Shown: in pieces, positions 52,098 through 61,813 of the stretch
Layout: the number at the start of each line of letters is the position of its first letter
How positions within the stretch are numbered: position 1 is the stretch's first letter
Assembly: GCA_937922235.1 (NCBI GenBank)
Contig: CAKZVC010000047.1
Coordinates: 99,229-163,228, forward strand
Length of the DNA stretch: 64,000 bases
Origin: an uncultured Acidimicrobiales bacterium
GTDB taxonomy: Bacteria; Actinomycetota; Acidimicrobiia; Acidimicrobiales; SHLQ01
Direction: 5' to 3'
Notes under the pieces: model-generated
The model's database searches: none
What the model was told of the DNA's origin: nothing
Seen by the model: only the letters and a program-made list of their open reading frames with translations
Position numbers and translations under genes: made by a program

Positions 52098-52997
52098 CTA
52101 CACACAGAGACCGTCGTCGGTTACGCCCCGGGTGCAGAGCGCCTGGGTCGTAATTCTGACAGCGGTGTACCCCGTCACTTCGGTGGCGTCGTCGTTCTTT
52201 TGGAAGTGGAAGCCAATATCGAGGCGATAGCCGTTCAACGAGTCGTCCTTCAGCCCGGTGAACTCGTAGGTGACATCGCCACCGACAGCATCGGCGACTT
52301 CAGGCTCGCCGATCATCGTGATCACGACGTCGTCGTCGAATCCGTATGCGGCGGCGAGTTTGGCTGCGAGCTCGTCGAGCGTTTCTGCGTCGATGCCGAC
52401 ATTGTCTGCATCGTTGACGGCCTTTCCGAGGCCAGGTTCAAACCCCGGGTCGTCGACCACCATCTCGGTGGCAAGGAAGTTGCTCGATACCCAGCCAGCT
52501 TCGATGTCGGCTTCGACAATCGGCTGAACCTTCCACCAATCGGTCGAACCGACGGTCTGACACAGGTTAGTGACCCGCACTTTGGTGTTTTGGGGGAGTG
52601 CCCATAGCACCGGTGATGACACGCCGGGTCCGGACCGTAGGTTGAGGCCGCCGTCTGGGTCGTCGATAGCAACATCGACCCAGCGCTCTTCGTCGGTGGG
52701 TGAGAAGCAGAGGACAACCGGAACCGTGTCTTGAGTTGGCTCTTCGAGCTCGCGGGCCGCTGTCGTTGGGGTCTCATCTACGGCATCTGGGGCAACGGTC
52801 TCGGCCACGGTCGAGTTGGTCGAGTCGTCCGAAAGGTTCGCGTCGACGGAAATCGCTTGTTCGGACACGCGCTCTTGACTCTCGCCGGCTGCGGTTGAGG
52901 TTTCGGTACTTGCGAGGGATTCGGGTTGTGAACCACACGCGGTGCCGATGAGCGCGAGCACGAGAAGGAGAGAGAGGAGATGCCGTTGCAGTGCCAT
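52098..52997 (-). CDS. Lipoprotein with bacterial SH3 domain
   Basis: The 299-residue protein has a lipoprotein signal ending LIGTACGS. The start is the Met before ALQRHLLSLLL; an upstream extension to 53048 is not needed. A Thr/Glu/Ala-rich disordered stretch precedes a bacterial SH3 (SH3_3-like) domain around DGGLNLRSGPGVSSPV and AGWVSSNFL. The C-terminal domain of about 120 residues, with a Cys pair near the end, is unassigned. Peptidoglycan or surface binding is likely. It is convergent with the histidine kinase gene, 6 bp away. Confidence 0.78.
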   Translation of the reverse strand: MALQRHLLSLLLVLALIGTACGSQPESLASTETSTAAGESQERVSEQAISVDANLSDDSTNSTVAETVAPDAVDETPTTAARELEEPTQDTVPVVLCFSPTDEERWVDVAIDDPDGGLNLRSGPGVSSPVLWALPQNTKVRVTNLCQTVGSTDWWKVQPIVEADIEAGWVSSNFLATEMVVDDPGFEPGLGKAVNDADNVGIDAETLDELAAKLAAAYGFDDDVVITMIGEPEVADAVGGDVTYEFTGLKDDSLNGYRLDIGFHFQKNDDATEVTGYTAVRITTQALCTRGVTDDGLCV

Positions 52998-53128
52998 GTG
53001 GTAACTATCGGCACAAGTGCGCCGAATTTCATCGGGAGCGCCCCCCAACTTTCGGGTGGCGGAGATATCTCCTGACGCTTTCTACGAACGTCACAGCGCC
53101 GAAGTAACCATCAGCGCACGCGGATGAT

Positions 53129-53134
53129 TAGGTT
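53129..53134 (+). promoter_or_regulatory. Leaderless -10 box of purL
   Basis: TAGGTT is followed by 8 nt and the purL ATG, with no Shine-Dalgarno sequence. Confidence 0.5.
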
Positions 53135-53142
53135 GGGCCAAT

Positions 53143-55332
53143 ATGGCTGAGCCACTGCATCGTGCCCTGGGATTGACCGACGACGAAGCGGAGTCCATCG
53201 ACGAGATTCTTGGCCGAGAGGCCAACCCTCTCGAACTCTCGATGTACTCGGTGATGTGGAGTGAACATTGCTCCTACAAGTCGTCCCGAATTCATCTGAA
53301 ACGACTTCCAACTGAAGCGCCGTGGGTCTTGGTTGGCCCGGGCGAGAACGCTGGCGTTGTCGACCTTGGTGATGGCATCGCCGGTGCGTTCCGCATCGAA
53401 AGCCATAACCATCCGTCGGCTATCGAGCCGTACCAAGGCGCCGCTACCGGCGCTGGCGGCATCTTGCGCGACATCTTCACCATGGGTGCTCGACCTATCG
53501 CCCTGATGGATCCGCTTCGATTCGGTCCGATCGACGACGCTCGCAGCCGTTGGATCGCCGAAGGCGTCGTCAGCGGCATCTCGGGCTACGGCAACTCGGT
53601 CGGCGTCCCGACCGTCGGCGGCGAAACCATCTTCGACAAGACCTATGCCGGCAACCCGCTCGTGAATGTCTTCTGCCTCGGCACGATGCCGACCGAACGT
53701 CTCGTTCTCGGTGAAGCGACCGGTTTGGGCAACGTCGCCATTTTGTTCGGCTCGTCGACTGGCCGTGACGGCATCGGCGGCGTGAGTGTTCTCGCATCGG
53801 CTGGCTTCGACGACTCCCAGGACGAGAGCGCCAAGCGTCCAAGCGTGCAGGTCGGCGACCCGTACGAAGAGAAGCGCCTCATCGAAGCGTGCCTCGAGCT
53901 GCTTAACGAAGGCCTCGTCGTCGGCATTCAGGACCTCGGCGGTGCCGGGTTCGTGTGCGCCACATCCGAGACCGCATCTCGCGGGGGCATGGGCATGGAC
54001 GTCGACGTCACGGCAGTGCATCGCCGCCAAGAAGGCATGGAGCCCTTCGAGGTCATGACGAGCGAGAGCCAAGAACGCATGCTCGCGATCGTCGAACCTG
54101 ACGGTGTTGATCGCGTCCTCGAGCTCTGCGCCAAGTGGGAAGTACAAGCATCCGTTGTCGGCAAGGTCGTCGAAGGCGGCGCACTTCGCATTCTTGATGG
54201 TTGGGACGGCGAAGAGCTCGCCAACATCCCGGCCTCTTCACTTCACGACGCGGCGCCGCTATACGACCGCCCAATGGAAGAGCCTGATCGCTCGGGTGAA
54301 GTCGACCCCGCAACGCTCGACGCTCCGGCTGATGTGTGGTCGGACCTCACCGACATGCTCATGGACACCTCATGGGTCCACAACCAGTACGACAGCCAGC
54401 TGTTCTTGAACACGGTCGTCGGACCGGGCAGTGACGCCACACTCCTGCGCCTCAAGCACCCCGAGACCAACGTCGATACTGGCCGCGGCATCGGCATGAC
54501 CACCGATGGCAACCATCATTGGTGCATCGTCAACCCGTTCCGTGGTGCCGCGATGACCGTTGCCGAGTCGATGCTCAACCTCGCATGCGTGGGTGCAAAG
54601 CCTCTCGCACTCGTCAACAACCTGAACTTCGGAAACCCTGAGCACCCGGTCACCATGTGGCAGCTCAGCCAAGCTGTCGACGGCATGGCCGAGGCATGCA
54701 ACGAGTTCACCGTGCCGGTCGTTGGCGGAAACGTCAGCCTGTACAACGAGGCCAACGGCAACAACATCGATCCGACACCTGTCGTTGGCATGCTCGGCAT
54801 GACCGGTCAGATCGAGCACGCCCCTCCCGGTATGGCGCTGACCGAAGGTCACCGCATCATCGTGCTCGGCCCCGAAGGCAGTGGCCTCGGCGGTTCGATG
54901 TGGGCTCGCAACAACGGCGCCCTCGGCGGCGACCTTCCCGAGCTCGACTACGACATGCACTTGCGTGTTGCTGAAGTAACCCGAGCGCTTGTTAGCGGCG
55001 GTGTGCTTTCGGCGGTGCATGATGTCGGCACTGGTGGCCTTGGGCTTGCCGTGGCCGAGATGGCAATCGCTGGCGGTGTCGGCGTGATGGCCGCCCGCAT
55101 CAAGACTCACGATCAGCTCTTCAGCGAAGCGCCGTCACGTGTGGTCGTTGCCGTCTCGACCGACAACATGGCGATCGTCGAGAACATGGCCGAGTCGATG
55201 GGCGTGCCAATCACCCGTCTCGGCCTCGCAACTGGCGACCAGATCTCGTTCAAGGGACTTGTCGAAGGCAGCCTCGAAGACGCCACATCCGAATGGAAGA
55301 ACCGACTGCCACAGGCAATGGGCGCGCTGTAG
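53143..55332 (+). CDS. purL: FGAM synthase large subunit PurL (small-type)
   Basis: Converts FGAR to FGAM with ATP and ammonia from PurQ. The 729 residues match the short PurL that needs PurS and PurQ, both encoded at 47 kb. Motifs include [10 protein letters not shown] near the N-terminus, [30 protein letters not shown] (the ATP/metal site) and [13 protein letters not shown]. The second half repeats the fold, with GGNVSLYNE. purF starts about 120 bp downstream, and purM after it, so purLFM may be one transcript. Confidence 0.97.
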   Translation: MAEPLHRALGLTDDEAESIDEILGREANPLELSMYSVMWSEHCSYKSSRIHLKRLPTEAPWVLVGPGENAGVVDLGDGIAGAFRIESHNHPSAIEPYQGAATGAGGILRDIFTMGARPIALMDPLRFGPIDDARSRWIAEGVVSGISGYGNSVGVPTVGGETIFDKTYAGNPLVNVFCLGTMPTERLVLGEATGLGNVAILFGSSTGRDGIGGVSVLASAGFDDSQDESAKRPSVQVGDPYEEKRLIEACLELLNEGLVVGIQDLGGAGFVCATSETASRGGMGMDVDVTAVHRRQEGMEPFEVMTSESQERMLAIVEPDGVDRVLELCAKWEVQASVVGKVVEGGALRILDGWDGEELANIPASSLHDAAPLYDRPMEEPDRSGEVDPATLDAPADVWSDLTDMLMDTSWVHNQYDSQLFLNTVVGPGSDATLLRLKHPETNVDTGRGIGMTTDGNHHWCIVNPFRGAAMTVAESMLNLACVGAKPLALVNNLNFGNPEHPVTMWQLSQAVDGMAEACNEFTVPVVGGNVSLYNEANGNNIDPTPVVGMLGMTGQIEHAPPGMALTEGHRIIVLGPEGSGLGGSMWARNNGALGGDLPELDYDMHLRVAEVTRALVSGGVLSAVHDVGTGGLGLAVAEMAIAGGVGVMAARIKTHDQLFSEAPSRVVVAVSTDNMAIVENMAESMGVPITRLGLATGDQISFKGLVEGSLEDATSEWKNRLPQAMGAL

Positions 55333-55453
55333 CTAATGTCCGCCAAGACATGCGTCTGTATACGCACGAAGGACTGCGAAGCCTCATGAGTGAGCGAGGG
55401 ACGAGCGACCGGACGACGCCTCGGGCGCAGCAGCGACGAAGGAGCTGTTGTTA

Positions 55454-56935
55454 ATGTGTGGCATTTTCGGCGTGTATGCCCCTGGGCGGATGGTGGCGCA
55501 CCTGACGTATCTCGGGCTCTACGCATTGCAGCATCGTGGGCAGGAGTCTGCGGGCATGGCGGTCAGCAACCTCGATGACGTCATGGTTGTCAAGGAGATG
55601 GGCTTGGTGTCGAACGTCTTCGACGACCGGGCGCTGACCTCGCTGCCTGGCGACATCGCTATTGGTCAGACCCGCTACTCGACGACGGGTCACTCGCAGT
55701 GGCGCAACGCCCAGCCGATTTACCGCGGCGTTGGCGATCTGCAGTTTGCGCTTGGCCACAACGGAAACCTCGTCAACACCGAGGAGCTTGCAGCGAACGC
55801 AGGCATGTTGCCCGGCACGGTGGCGAGCGATTCCGATCTTGTTGGTGAGCTCGTCGCGCGCGAGCTCTTCGGCGAGTCGAGCACCGCCGACAATCCGCTC
55901 CTCGCTGCGATGCAGGTAATCCTGCCGACGCTGAAAGGTGCCTTCTGTTTCTCGGTCATGGACCAGACACAGATCATCGGCGTGCGCGACCCGAACGGAT
56001 TCCGTCCGCTTGCGCTCGGACGCCTCGACGATGGGGGATGGGTTCTCGCGTCTGAGAACCCAGCGTTCGATGTGGTTGGTGCCACCTTCGTTCGCGAGCT
56101 CGACCCGGGCGAGATGGTCATTATCGACGATCAGGGCGTCACGTCGCTTCGGCCGTTCGACGACGACGTGGTCGACCCGAAGCTCTGCATCTTCGAGTTT
56201 GTCTACTTTGCTCGGCCCGACACCAAGCTCTACGGCCAGAACGTCCACCAAGCCCGCGTGCAGATGGGCGCATCGCTCGCCGAGCAAGCACCGGTCGAGG
56301 CCGACCTTGTTATGGGTGTCCCCGAATCGGGCATTCCTGCAGCCGAAGGGTTCGCGAAGCAGAGCGGCATCACGTTTGGTCATGGCCTGGTGAAGAACCG
56401 CTACATCGGCCGCACGTTCATTGCCCCGAACCAGGAGCTCCGAGCGCTTGGTGTTCGAATGAAGCTCAACCCGCTGCGCGAGAACATCGCCGGTAAGCGT
56501 CTCGTGGTTGTCGACGACTCGATCGTTCGTGGCACGACCACGAAGGCCATGGTTGCAATGCTTCGGGAAGCGGGTGCGAAGGAAGTGCACCTGCGAATCT
56601 CGTCGCCGCCGTACCGCTGGCCATGCTTCTACGGCATGGACACCGGCAGTCGTAGCGAACTGCTCGCTGCAAACCTGACCGTCGATGAAATCCGTGAGTA
56701 CATCGGCTGCGACTCGATTTCGTACCTGAGCATGGACGCACTCACCGAAGCGACTGGCACCGCAAACGCCGGCTTCTGCGACGCCTGCCTGACCGGCGAC
56801 TACCCGATCGAGATACCGGTCAATTTGTCGAAGAACGTGCTCGAAGCGGTTGAAGAACGCGAAGACAAGAACTCGATCGCGCATTCACTCCAGGGTGGAC
56901 GTACCGCAGCACCAGGAGAGATGTTCAGTGAGTAA
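55454..56935 (+). CDS. purF: Amidophosphoribosyltransferase
   Basis: First committed step of purine synthesis: PRPP plus glutamine to phosphoribosylamine. The start at 55454 gives MCGIFGVY, placing the Ntn nucleophile Cys at position 2; a TTG two codons upstream would mask it and is rejected. Glutaminase motifs LYALQHRGQESAG and GHNGNLVNTEEL are followed by the PRPP loop LVVVDDSIVRGTT. Cys residues in the C-terminal part (GCDSISYL, FCDACLTGDYP) match the Fe-S-containing B. subtilis type. The gap 55333-55453 holds no gene. An AAGGAG precedes it. Confidence 0.97.
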   Translation: MCGIFGVYAPGRMVAHLTYLGLYALQHRGQESAGMAVSNLDDVMVVKEMGLVSNVFDDRALTSLPGDIAIGQTRYSTTGHSQWRNAQPIYRGVGDLQFALGHNGNLVNTEELAANAGMLPGTVASDSDLVGELVARELFGESSTADNPLLAAMQVILPTLKGAFCFSVMDQTQIIGVRDPNGFRPLALGRLDDGGWVLASENPAFDVVGATFVRELDPGEMVIIDDQGVTSLRPFDDDVVDPKLCIFEFVYFARPDTKLYGQNVHQARVQMGASLAEQAPVEADLVMGVPESGIPAAEGFAKQSGITFGHGLVKNRYIGRTFIAPNQELRALGVRMKLNPLRENIAGKRLVVVDDSIVRGTTTKAMVAMLREAGAKEVHLRISSPPYRWPCFYGMDTGSRSELLAANLTVDEIREYIGCDSISYLSMDALTEATGTANAGFCDACLTGDYPIEIPVNLSKNVLEAVEEREDKNSIAHSLQGGRTAAPGEMFSE

Positions 56936-56947
56936 GGGCCAAACTTC

Positions 56948-58009
56948 ATGAGTGCTGACGAGGGATCCCGACCGGAAGTGTCGGCAAGTTATAAAGACGC
57001 TGGTGTCGATATTGAGGCTGGCGAGGCTGCGGTAGATCGCATCAAGCCGCTCGTTGCGTCGACCGATCGTCCGGGCGTCATGGGAAGCATCGGCGGGTTC
57101 GGTGGACTGTTCGACTTGGAAGCCGCAGGCCACACCGGCTCGATGCTCGTGTCGGCAACCGATGGTGTTGGCACCAAGGCGCTCGTCGCCACGATGACCG
57201 GCAACTACGAGACGATTGGCATCGACCTCGTCGCCATGTGCGTCGACGACCTCGTCTGCCAGGGCGCCGAGCCCCTGTTCTTCCTCGACTACGTGTCGGT
57301 TGGCCAAGTCGTGCCCGAACAGATGGAAGCGATCGTTGGGGGCGTAGCTGAGGGCTGTCGCCAAGCAAACTGCGCGCTCGTCGGTGGTGAGATGGCTGAG
57401 CATCCGGGCGTTATGGAGCCCGGCGAATTCGACTTGGTCGGATTTGCTGTGGGTGCAGTTGCTGCGGGTTCGGTCATCAGCGGCGCTGACGTTGCCGTCG
57501 GCGATGCCGTGATCGGAATCGCATCACCGAACCTTCGCTCGAACGGCTTCTCACTCGCCCGCAAGCTCATGTTCGAAACTGCAGGTCGGTCGCTCGACGA
57601 CCCCGCGTGGGAGGGTGCCGATGTCACGGTTGGCGAGGCACTTCTCGAACCGTCGGTTATCTACACCCCAGCCGTGCTGGCTGCGGCAAAGCAGTTCGAC
57701 GTTCGTGCGGTTGCCCACGTCACCGGTGGAGGCTTGCCCGGCAACGTCAACCGAGTGCTGCCCGACAACACCGACGCCACCATCGACACCAGCTCATGGG
57801 GTGTCCCGCCGATCTTCACCGAGCTCCAACGCATCGGTAACGTCGCCACCGACGAGATGTTCCGCACGTTCAACATGGGCATCGGCATGATCCTCGTCGT
57901 TCCACTTGCCGAGGTCGATGGCGTCAACGATCTCCTCCTCGAGCACGGTCACCCATCGGTTCAGATCGGCGAAATCACTACTGGCACCGGCATCGTCAAC
58001 CTCACCTGA
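56948..58009 (+). CDS. purM: AIR synthetase (PurM)
   Basis: ATP-dependent cyclisation of FGAM to aminoimidazole ribonucleotide. The 353 residues begin with SYKDAGVDIEAGEAAVDRIK, in family register. Signatures are LVSATDGVGTKALVA, CVDDLVCQGAEPLFFLDY and GGEMAEHPGVMEPGEFD, then HVTGGGLPGNVNRVLP. The ATG follows purF by 12 bp. No purN or purH follows; the next gene is of unrelated composition. Confidence 0.97.
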   Translation: MSADEGSRPEVSASYKDAGVDIEAGEAAVDRIKPLVASTDRPGVMGSIGGFGGLFDLEAAGHTGSMLVSATDGVGTKALVATMTGNYETIGIDLVAMCVDDLVCQGAEPLFFLDYVSVGQVVPEQMEAIVGGVAEGCRQANCALVGGEMAEHPGVMEPGEFDLVGFAVGAVAAGSVISGADVAVGDAVIGIASPNLRSNGFSLARKLMFETAGRSLDDPAWEGADVTVGEALLEPSVIYTPAVLAAAKQFDVRAVAHVTGGGLPGNVNRVLPDNTDATIDTSSWGVPPIFTELQRIGNVATDEMFRTFNMGIGMILVVPLAEVDGVNDLLLEHGHPSVQIGEITTGTGIVNLT

Positions 58010-58177
58010 GGTCAAGCTCACTATTGAGCGGCAGGCCTTGCTCGATTCGATCGCTTTGATGAATGATTGCTAGTCTTTATGCACGTAGTAGCGATTCTGG
58101 GGGGTCCATCTTGTTGCGAACGAGAAGCTCGCTTCGACAGGTTGGTTCGTTGGAACTGGTGAGTTGCGAAGGCCTAG

Positions 58178-60631
58178 ATGTCAGGGAATGAGCAGCCTCC
58201 TGATTGGTTGCCTGCTTCATCCGCTCCAACGAGAGAGGGGAACTGGTGGGTGGTCGAGCCGGCGAGCAACAAGCTCGATCTGGGTGATCTTCCTGAGAGT
58301 GCAAGACTCGAGATTCGACTCCGCCCAAATTCGCAGTTGACCGTCGACGCCTGTTCGGTGCGATCACGAGCGAGATGTCGAATCGTTGTTGACAAAGGGG
58401 CGGCGTGCCATCTCCGCGCAGGTTTCAAGGCCATCGCGTTGACCAAAAACAACCGTGTAAACCGGTTCTTTGTCCTCACAGTTAGCACGTCAACTCGAGT
58501 TAAAGCGTCGAGTGGTTGGTGGCAGATAGATGCGTCAGACAGTTCAGTTGAGGTTGCTATCACTGGAGCTTCAGAGGCCGAGAGTCACATCACTGGCTCG
58601 GCGTTGATCAACTCTCTTGAATGGGATGGGCCAGTTCGGTTGCTAAGCAATTCGACCGAGGGCGCAAGACTAGTTTCCACAAAGAGGCTTGATGCTCGCA
58701 CCGCACTGCGAGGAGCGACGGTTTCTGCCGAATCTTTGCAGGCAAATGCGATCTTTCAGAGTCGAGTGAAGGTGTCAGGTAGTGCGTCAGTTGGACAGCT
58801 CGAGGAATTGTCGGTTCTAAAGGCTTACGGTGACGCATCAATTTCAACTTCGGCGAAGGACTCGAAGATAGTTTCCTTCGGTGATGTGTTGATTGGCAGC
58901 GATAGTCCTGCCAACAACCTTCGCGCCGAGAACTTACGTCTTTGGGTTAGTGGGAGCGTTGTCGCCGCGAACCTTGCGGGCACAGTCAGGCTGAGAGCCG
59001 GCGCGACAGTTCGCTGCAAGTCGGCAGGCTTCTCCTCGGATGGACTCGAAATTCGAATTGGAAAGATGGTGGTCGAGCAAGACATCGAATTGGGTGATCG
59101 TACGATGCGTTGCCAAGAATTTGAAGCACAGAATGTGTATGGCAGTGACGCATCACTGTTCGCTGAACGAGTAACTGTCAGCGGGTCCATTGAAGGGCTA
59201 GGTCATCTTGAGTCAGCATCAGTCGCAACGAAAGACCTAGAAACGACGGTCGTGGTTTGTGAGCGCGAGCTGATTGTTGAAGGGGATCACTTTTACGCCG
59301 ACAAGGTCACTCTGACCGGATCGGGCAGCTTTCCAAGCCTCGCTAAAGCGACAGTGACTAGATGGCACCCCAGCGGAGATTCAAAGTTGACCATCACTGA
59401 GGGCGTGTTTTCAGTGAGGGTGGATGCACGAGGTACTGAGTCTGCGAAGCTCATACTCTCGGATGGTGCGTCTATCGGTGATCTCTCGCTTGATGGCCGA
59501 GTAATGCTCGAATGTGAGGAAAAGTCGACCGTTGAGATCGATTCGCTGCAATTCTGCAATGGTGATTCGCAAGTGGTATTCGACTGCGACTCGTCAGTGG
59601 AACGGCTCATGGCCCCACGAAGCGGCGAAATCCTAGCCAAAGCAGGTCGATCCATTTTGCTCAAGGTTGTTGATCCAACGAAGGCTCTGCATCTCACAGG
59701 GCCCGAAAGTTCTACGTTCGTGGTCGAGGTGAATGATGGTACGGCGCCGTCGTTCTCTGTCGAGGGTGCTGCCATACGCTTTGTAAGTGGGCGAGCGGAG
59801 ATCTTGAAACTTGGACTTCAAGGTGAGCCGCCAACGCTCAGCATCGAACGCAACGCGATCGTCGACCTTGCTCAAGGCGATGCCTACCTGGGCTCTATAG
59901 ATGGTCGACTATCGTGCCAACCTGCGGAATTTCGAATGGGGCTTACTCGAATGGAGAAGCCGATTGATCTAAGGGTTCTCGGGCTTAGGGACGACACGGC
60001 TGGCACGGGTCAGATATTCGGCCCTGACCCTACAAGAGTAGATCGTGCCTCCCTGGAGAAGTTGAGGTCGCTTCGTGTATTTGAGCCATCACCGATATCT
60101 CTTCGCGAGTTCGCTGAGGGCAGCAGAGATGCGTTCGAGATCCGTGAACGCACTCAGTGGATGAGTGACCTCGATTCGGTTATGGCTCGTCGTACACAGT
60201 CGGGGCGAGCGCGGGCCTCAATCAAGTGGTCTGTTGCACGGTTGCAGCATCGGTCGTTAGCCGGTATCTCGGGCGAGCGATTCGGCCGAGCTGTGCACAG
60301 AATGCTCGGGTACAGCTATAAGCCCCTATGGCCTGTTGCGATGTGGATCTTGCTTGCGCTTCTCGTGCCTCTTTTCTCCCCAGACCGCATTGCATGTATG
60401 AATTTCTTGGCTCCGAAGAGCTGTGGGGTGCAGTTGGGTGACTACTTAAAGGATGTAGCGCGCGCACTCTTCTTCCCATTGAGAGTCTTAAGGGTGACGT
60501 CTGGAGAGACTGCGTTCGCCTACCTTCCAGACTGGGCGGCCCCGATAGCGGGAGCTGCAATCGGGGTGCCTTTTCTGTTCGTAATTCTTGCTCTCAAAAA
60601 CTACCTCTACTCGCCAACCGACAAGGCGTAA
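58178..60631 (+). CDS. Large hypothetical protein, beta-helix-like with C-terminal membrane spans
   Basis: No family recognised. The 817-residue protein has a long N-terminal region (to about 620) of short repeating beta-strands with patterns such as SGSASVGQLEELSV and GDVLIGSDSPANNLRAENL, resembling bactofilin-type or other right-handed beta-helices. A basic helical segment follows (about 640-715). Two or three spans end the protein (MWILLALLVPLF and IAGAAIGVPFLFVILAL). The base composition looks less GC-rich than the flanking pur genes, with more AGA, TTA and AAA codons. It lies alone between purM and two small genes, so acquisition by transfer is plausible. Confidence 0.6.
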   Translation: MSGNEQPPDWLPASSAPTREGNWWVVEPASNKLDLGDLPESARLEIRLRPNSQLTVDACSVRSRARCRIVVDKGAACHLRAGFKAIALTKNNRVNRFFVLTVSTSTRVKASSGWWQIDASDSSVEVAITGASEAESHITGSALINSLEWDGPVRLLSNSTEGARLVSTKRLDARTALRGATVSAESLQANAIFQSRVKVSGSASVGQLEELSVLKAYGDASISTSAKDSKIVSFGDVLIGSDSPANNLRAENLRLWVSGSVVAANLAGTVRLRAGATVRCKSAGFSSDGLEIRIGKMVVEQDIELGDRTMRCQEFEAQNVYGSDASLFAERVTVSGSIEGLGHLESASVATKDLETTVVVCERELIVEGDHFYADKVTLTGSGSFPSLAKATVTRWHPSGDSKLTITEGVFSVRVDARGTESAKLILSDGASIGDLSLDGRVMLECEEKSTVEIDSLQFCNGDSQVVFDCDSSVERLMAPRSGEILAKAGRSILLKVVDPTKALHLTGPESSTFVVEVNDGTAPSFSVEGAAIRFVSGRAEILKLGLQGEPPTLSIERNAIVDLAQGDAYLGSIDGRLSCQPAEFRMGLTRMEKPIDLRVLGLRDDTAGTGQIFGPDPTRVDRASLEKLRSLRVFEPSPISLREFAEGSRDAFEIRERTQWMSDLDSVMARRTQSGRARASIKWSVARLQHRSLAGISGERFGRAVHRMLGYSYKPLWPVAMWILLALLVPLFSPDRIACMNFLAPKSCGVQLGDYLKDVARALFFPLRVLRVTSGETAFAYLPDWAAPIAGAAIGVPFLFVILALKNYLYSPTDKA

Positions 60632-60658
60632 CTTTACGCTCTGGCGAAGATCGCTTGG

Positions 60659-61156
60659 TCAGAAGCCGTCCTCGTCGATGTCGTCGGGCACCATGCCATC
60701 GCCGCTCGCGACGTCGCCGCGTTTGTATTGCATCAGCGTTCCACCAGCGAAGTGAAACGCTTCGGTTAGCCACTCTTCAATTTCGTCGTCGATGAGCTCA
60801 GGATCGTCGATGTTGATTACGTGGAAGTACTTCTTGCCGTAGCTCACAACCTTGCGCGACAGGCGCCCCGATTCGAGCTTGCGGCCGAGCGAGAAGCCGA
60901 GCGCCACCCACTTCGTCTTCGCTCGGAGCTCGGCAAACATCGGGCCGTTCTTCAACAGGATGCCGATGCCGAGCGGGTCGACGATCAGGCCATCGAGGTT
61001 GCCGATGCGGTCGTGAACGGCGTCGAAGATGGGCCGCTCGAATGGCTTTGCGACAGCGAAATACTCGTCGAGTGAAACCGCTGCTTCACACACCGAATGG
61101 CTTTGGTTCTTCTTACCGAATACCCGGTTGCAGTTCGGGCACGTCCAACGGTCCAT
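60659..61156 (-). CDS. DUF5655-like protein with N-terminal zinc ribbon
   Basis: The 165-residue protein starts MDRWTCPNCNRVFGKKNQSH, with CxxC followed by further His/Cys (HSVC) that could form a small zinc site. The rest resembles the DUF5655 transport/DNA-associated domain, with FAELRAKTKWVALGFSL and VSYGKKYFHVINIDDPELID. The frame continues open upstream to 61477, but the conserved part begins at this ATG. The tail is acidic. Function is unknown. Confidence 0.72.
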   Translation of the reverse strand: MDRWTCPNCNRVFGKKNQSHSVCEAAVSLDEYFAVAKPFERPIFDAVHDRIGNLDGLIVDPLGIGILLKNGPMFAELRAKTKWVALGFSLGRKLESGRLSRKVVSYGKKYFHVINIDDPELIDDEIEEWLTEAFHFAGGTLMQYKRGDVASGDGMVPDDIDEDGF

Positions 61157-61270
61157 GGTCAAGAGTGGACGGCACCTAGCGACGTTGGCAAGTGTCAGAA
61201 ATGTGAACTTGAAACGAACTGCGAATTGCCGACATCCATAGGAGGCGGTTGGAACGTAGATTGAGTTGAG

Positions 61271-61699
61271 ATGGTAGTAGCGAAGATTTCCAAATTCATT
61301 GTGGCCTGTGTTGCACTGCTGATGGTTCCGGCGATCCTGCGAGTCGTCGTCGACCCTTCGATGATCAACGTTGTCTGGTTGCTGCTTTCTGGCGCAGTAG
61401 TTGTTCGCGTGAACCAAATCGCCGTCTACGTCAACGATGGCTGGGTCATCATCAGCAACTTCTTCAAGACCACGCACATTCCCGTGTGGGAGGCCGAGGT
61501 CGAGTTAGGCGAGCCAGAAGGTGGCCTCGCGTTGAGCGATGCCGGCGGCCGCTACGACGAAGGTGGTCAGACGCTCTATATCCGTCGTCAATGGCACGGC
61601 GACATGGTGCACGTCGGCGTTGCCCCCCGCTACGGCAAAGAAGTCACCCGAATCCACGACGAGCTCGTGCTCGAGATTCAGAAGGCACGCGCCTCCTAA
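61271..61699 (+). CDS. Small membrane protein with PH-like soluble domain
   Basis: The 142-residue protein has two hydrophobic segments at about residues 6-26 and 32-48. A cytosolic beta-rich domain follows (VYVNDGWVIISNFFKTTHIP), like bacterial PH (YdbT-type) domains, ending in a basic helix. No catalytic residues are seen. It is divergent from the DUF5655-like gene, with about 115 bp between. The role is unknown. Confidence 0.6.
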   Translation: MVVAKISKFIVACVALLMVPAILRVVVDPSMINVVWLLLSGAVVVRVNQIAVYVNDGWVIISNFFKTTHIPVWEAEVELGEPEGGLALSDAGGRYDEGGQTLYIRRQWHGDMVHVGVAPRYGKEVTRIHDELVLEIQKARAS

Positions 61700-61813
61700 C
61701 GCCCCCTTTCGACGTCGAGTCGTGATGTCGGAGTAGCACTCTTCCAATCTGCCACTTGTGAGAAGCTGGGAAACGTCGAAGTATTTGATGATTTCCATTA
61801 AGGGGCTGAAGCT

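Noticed and set aside
58010..58177. Possible tRNA or small RNA after purM
   Set aside because: Only short weak hairpins were found; no cloverleaf or conserved T-loop could be drawn.
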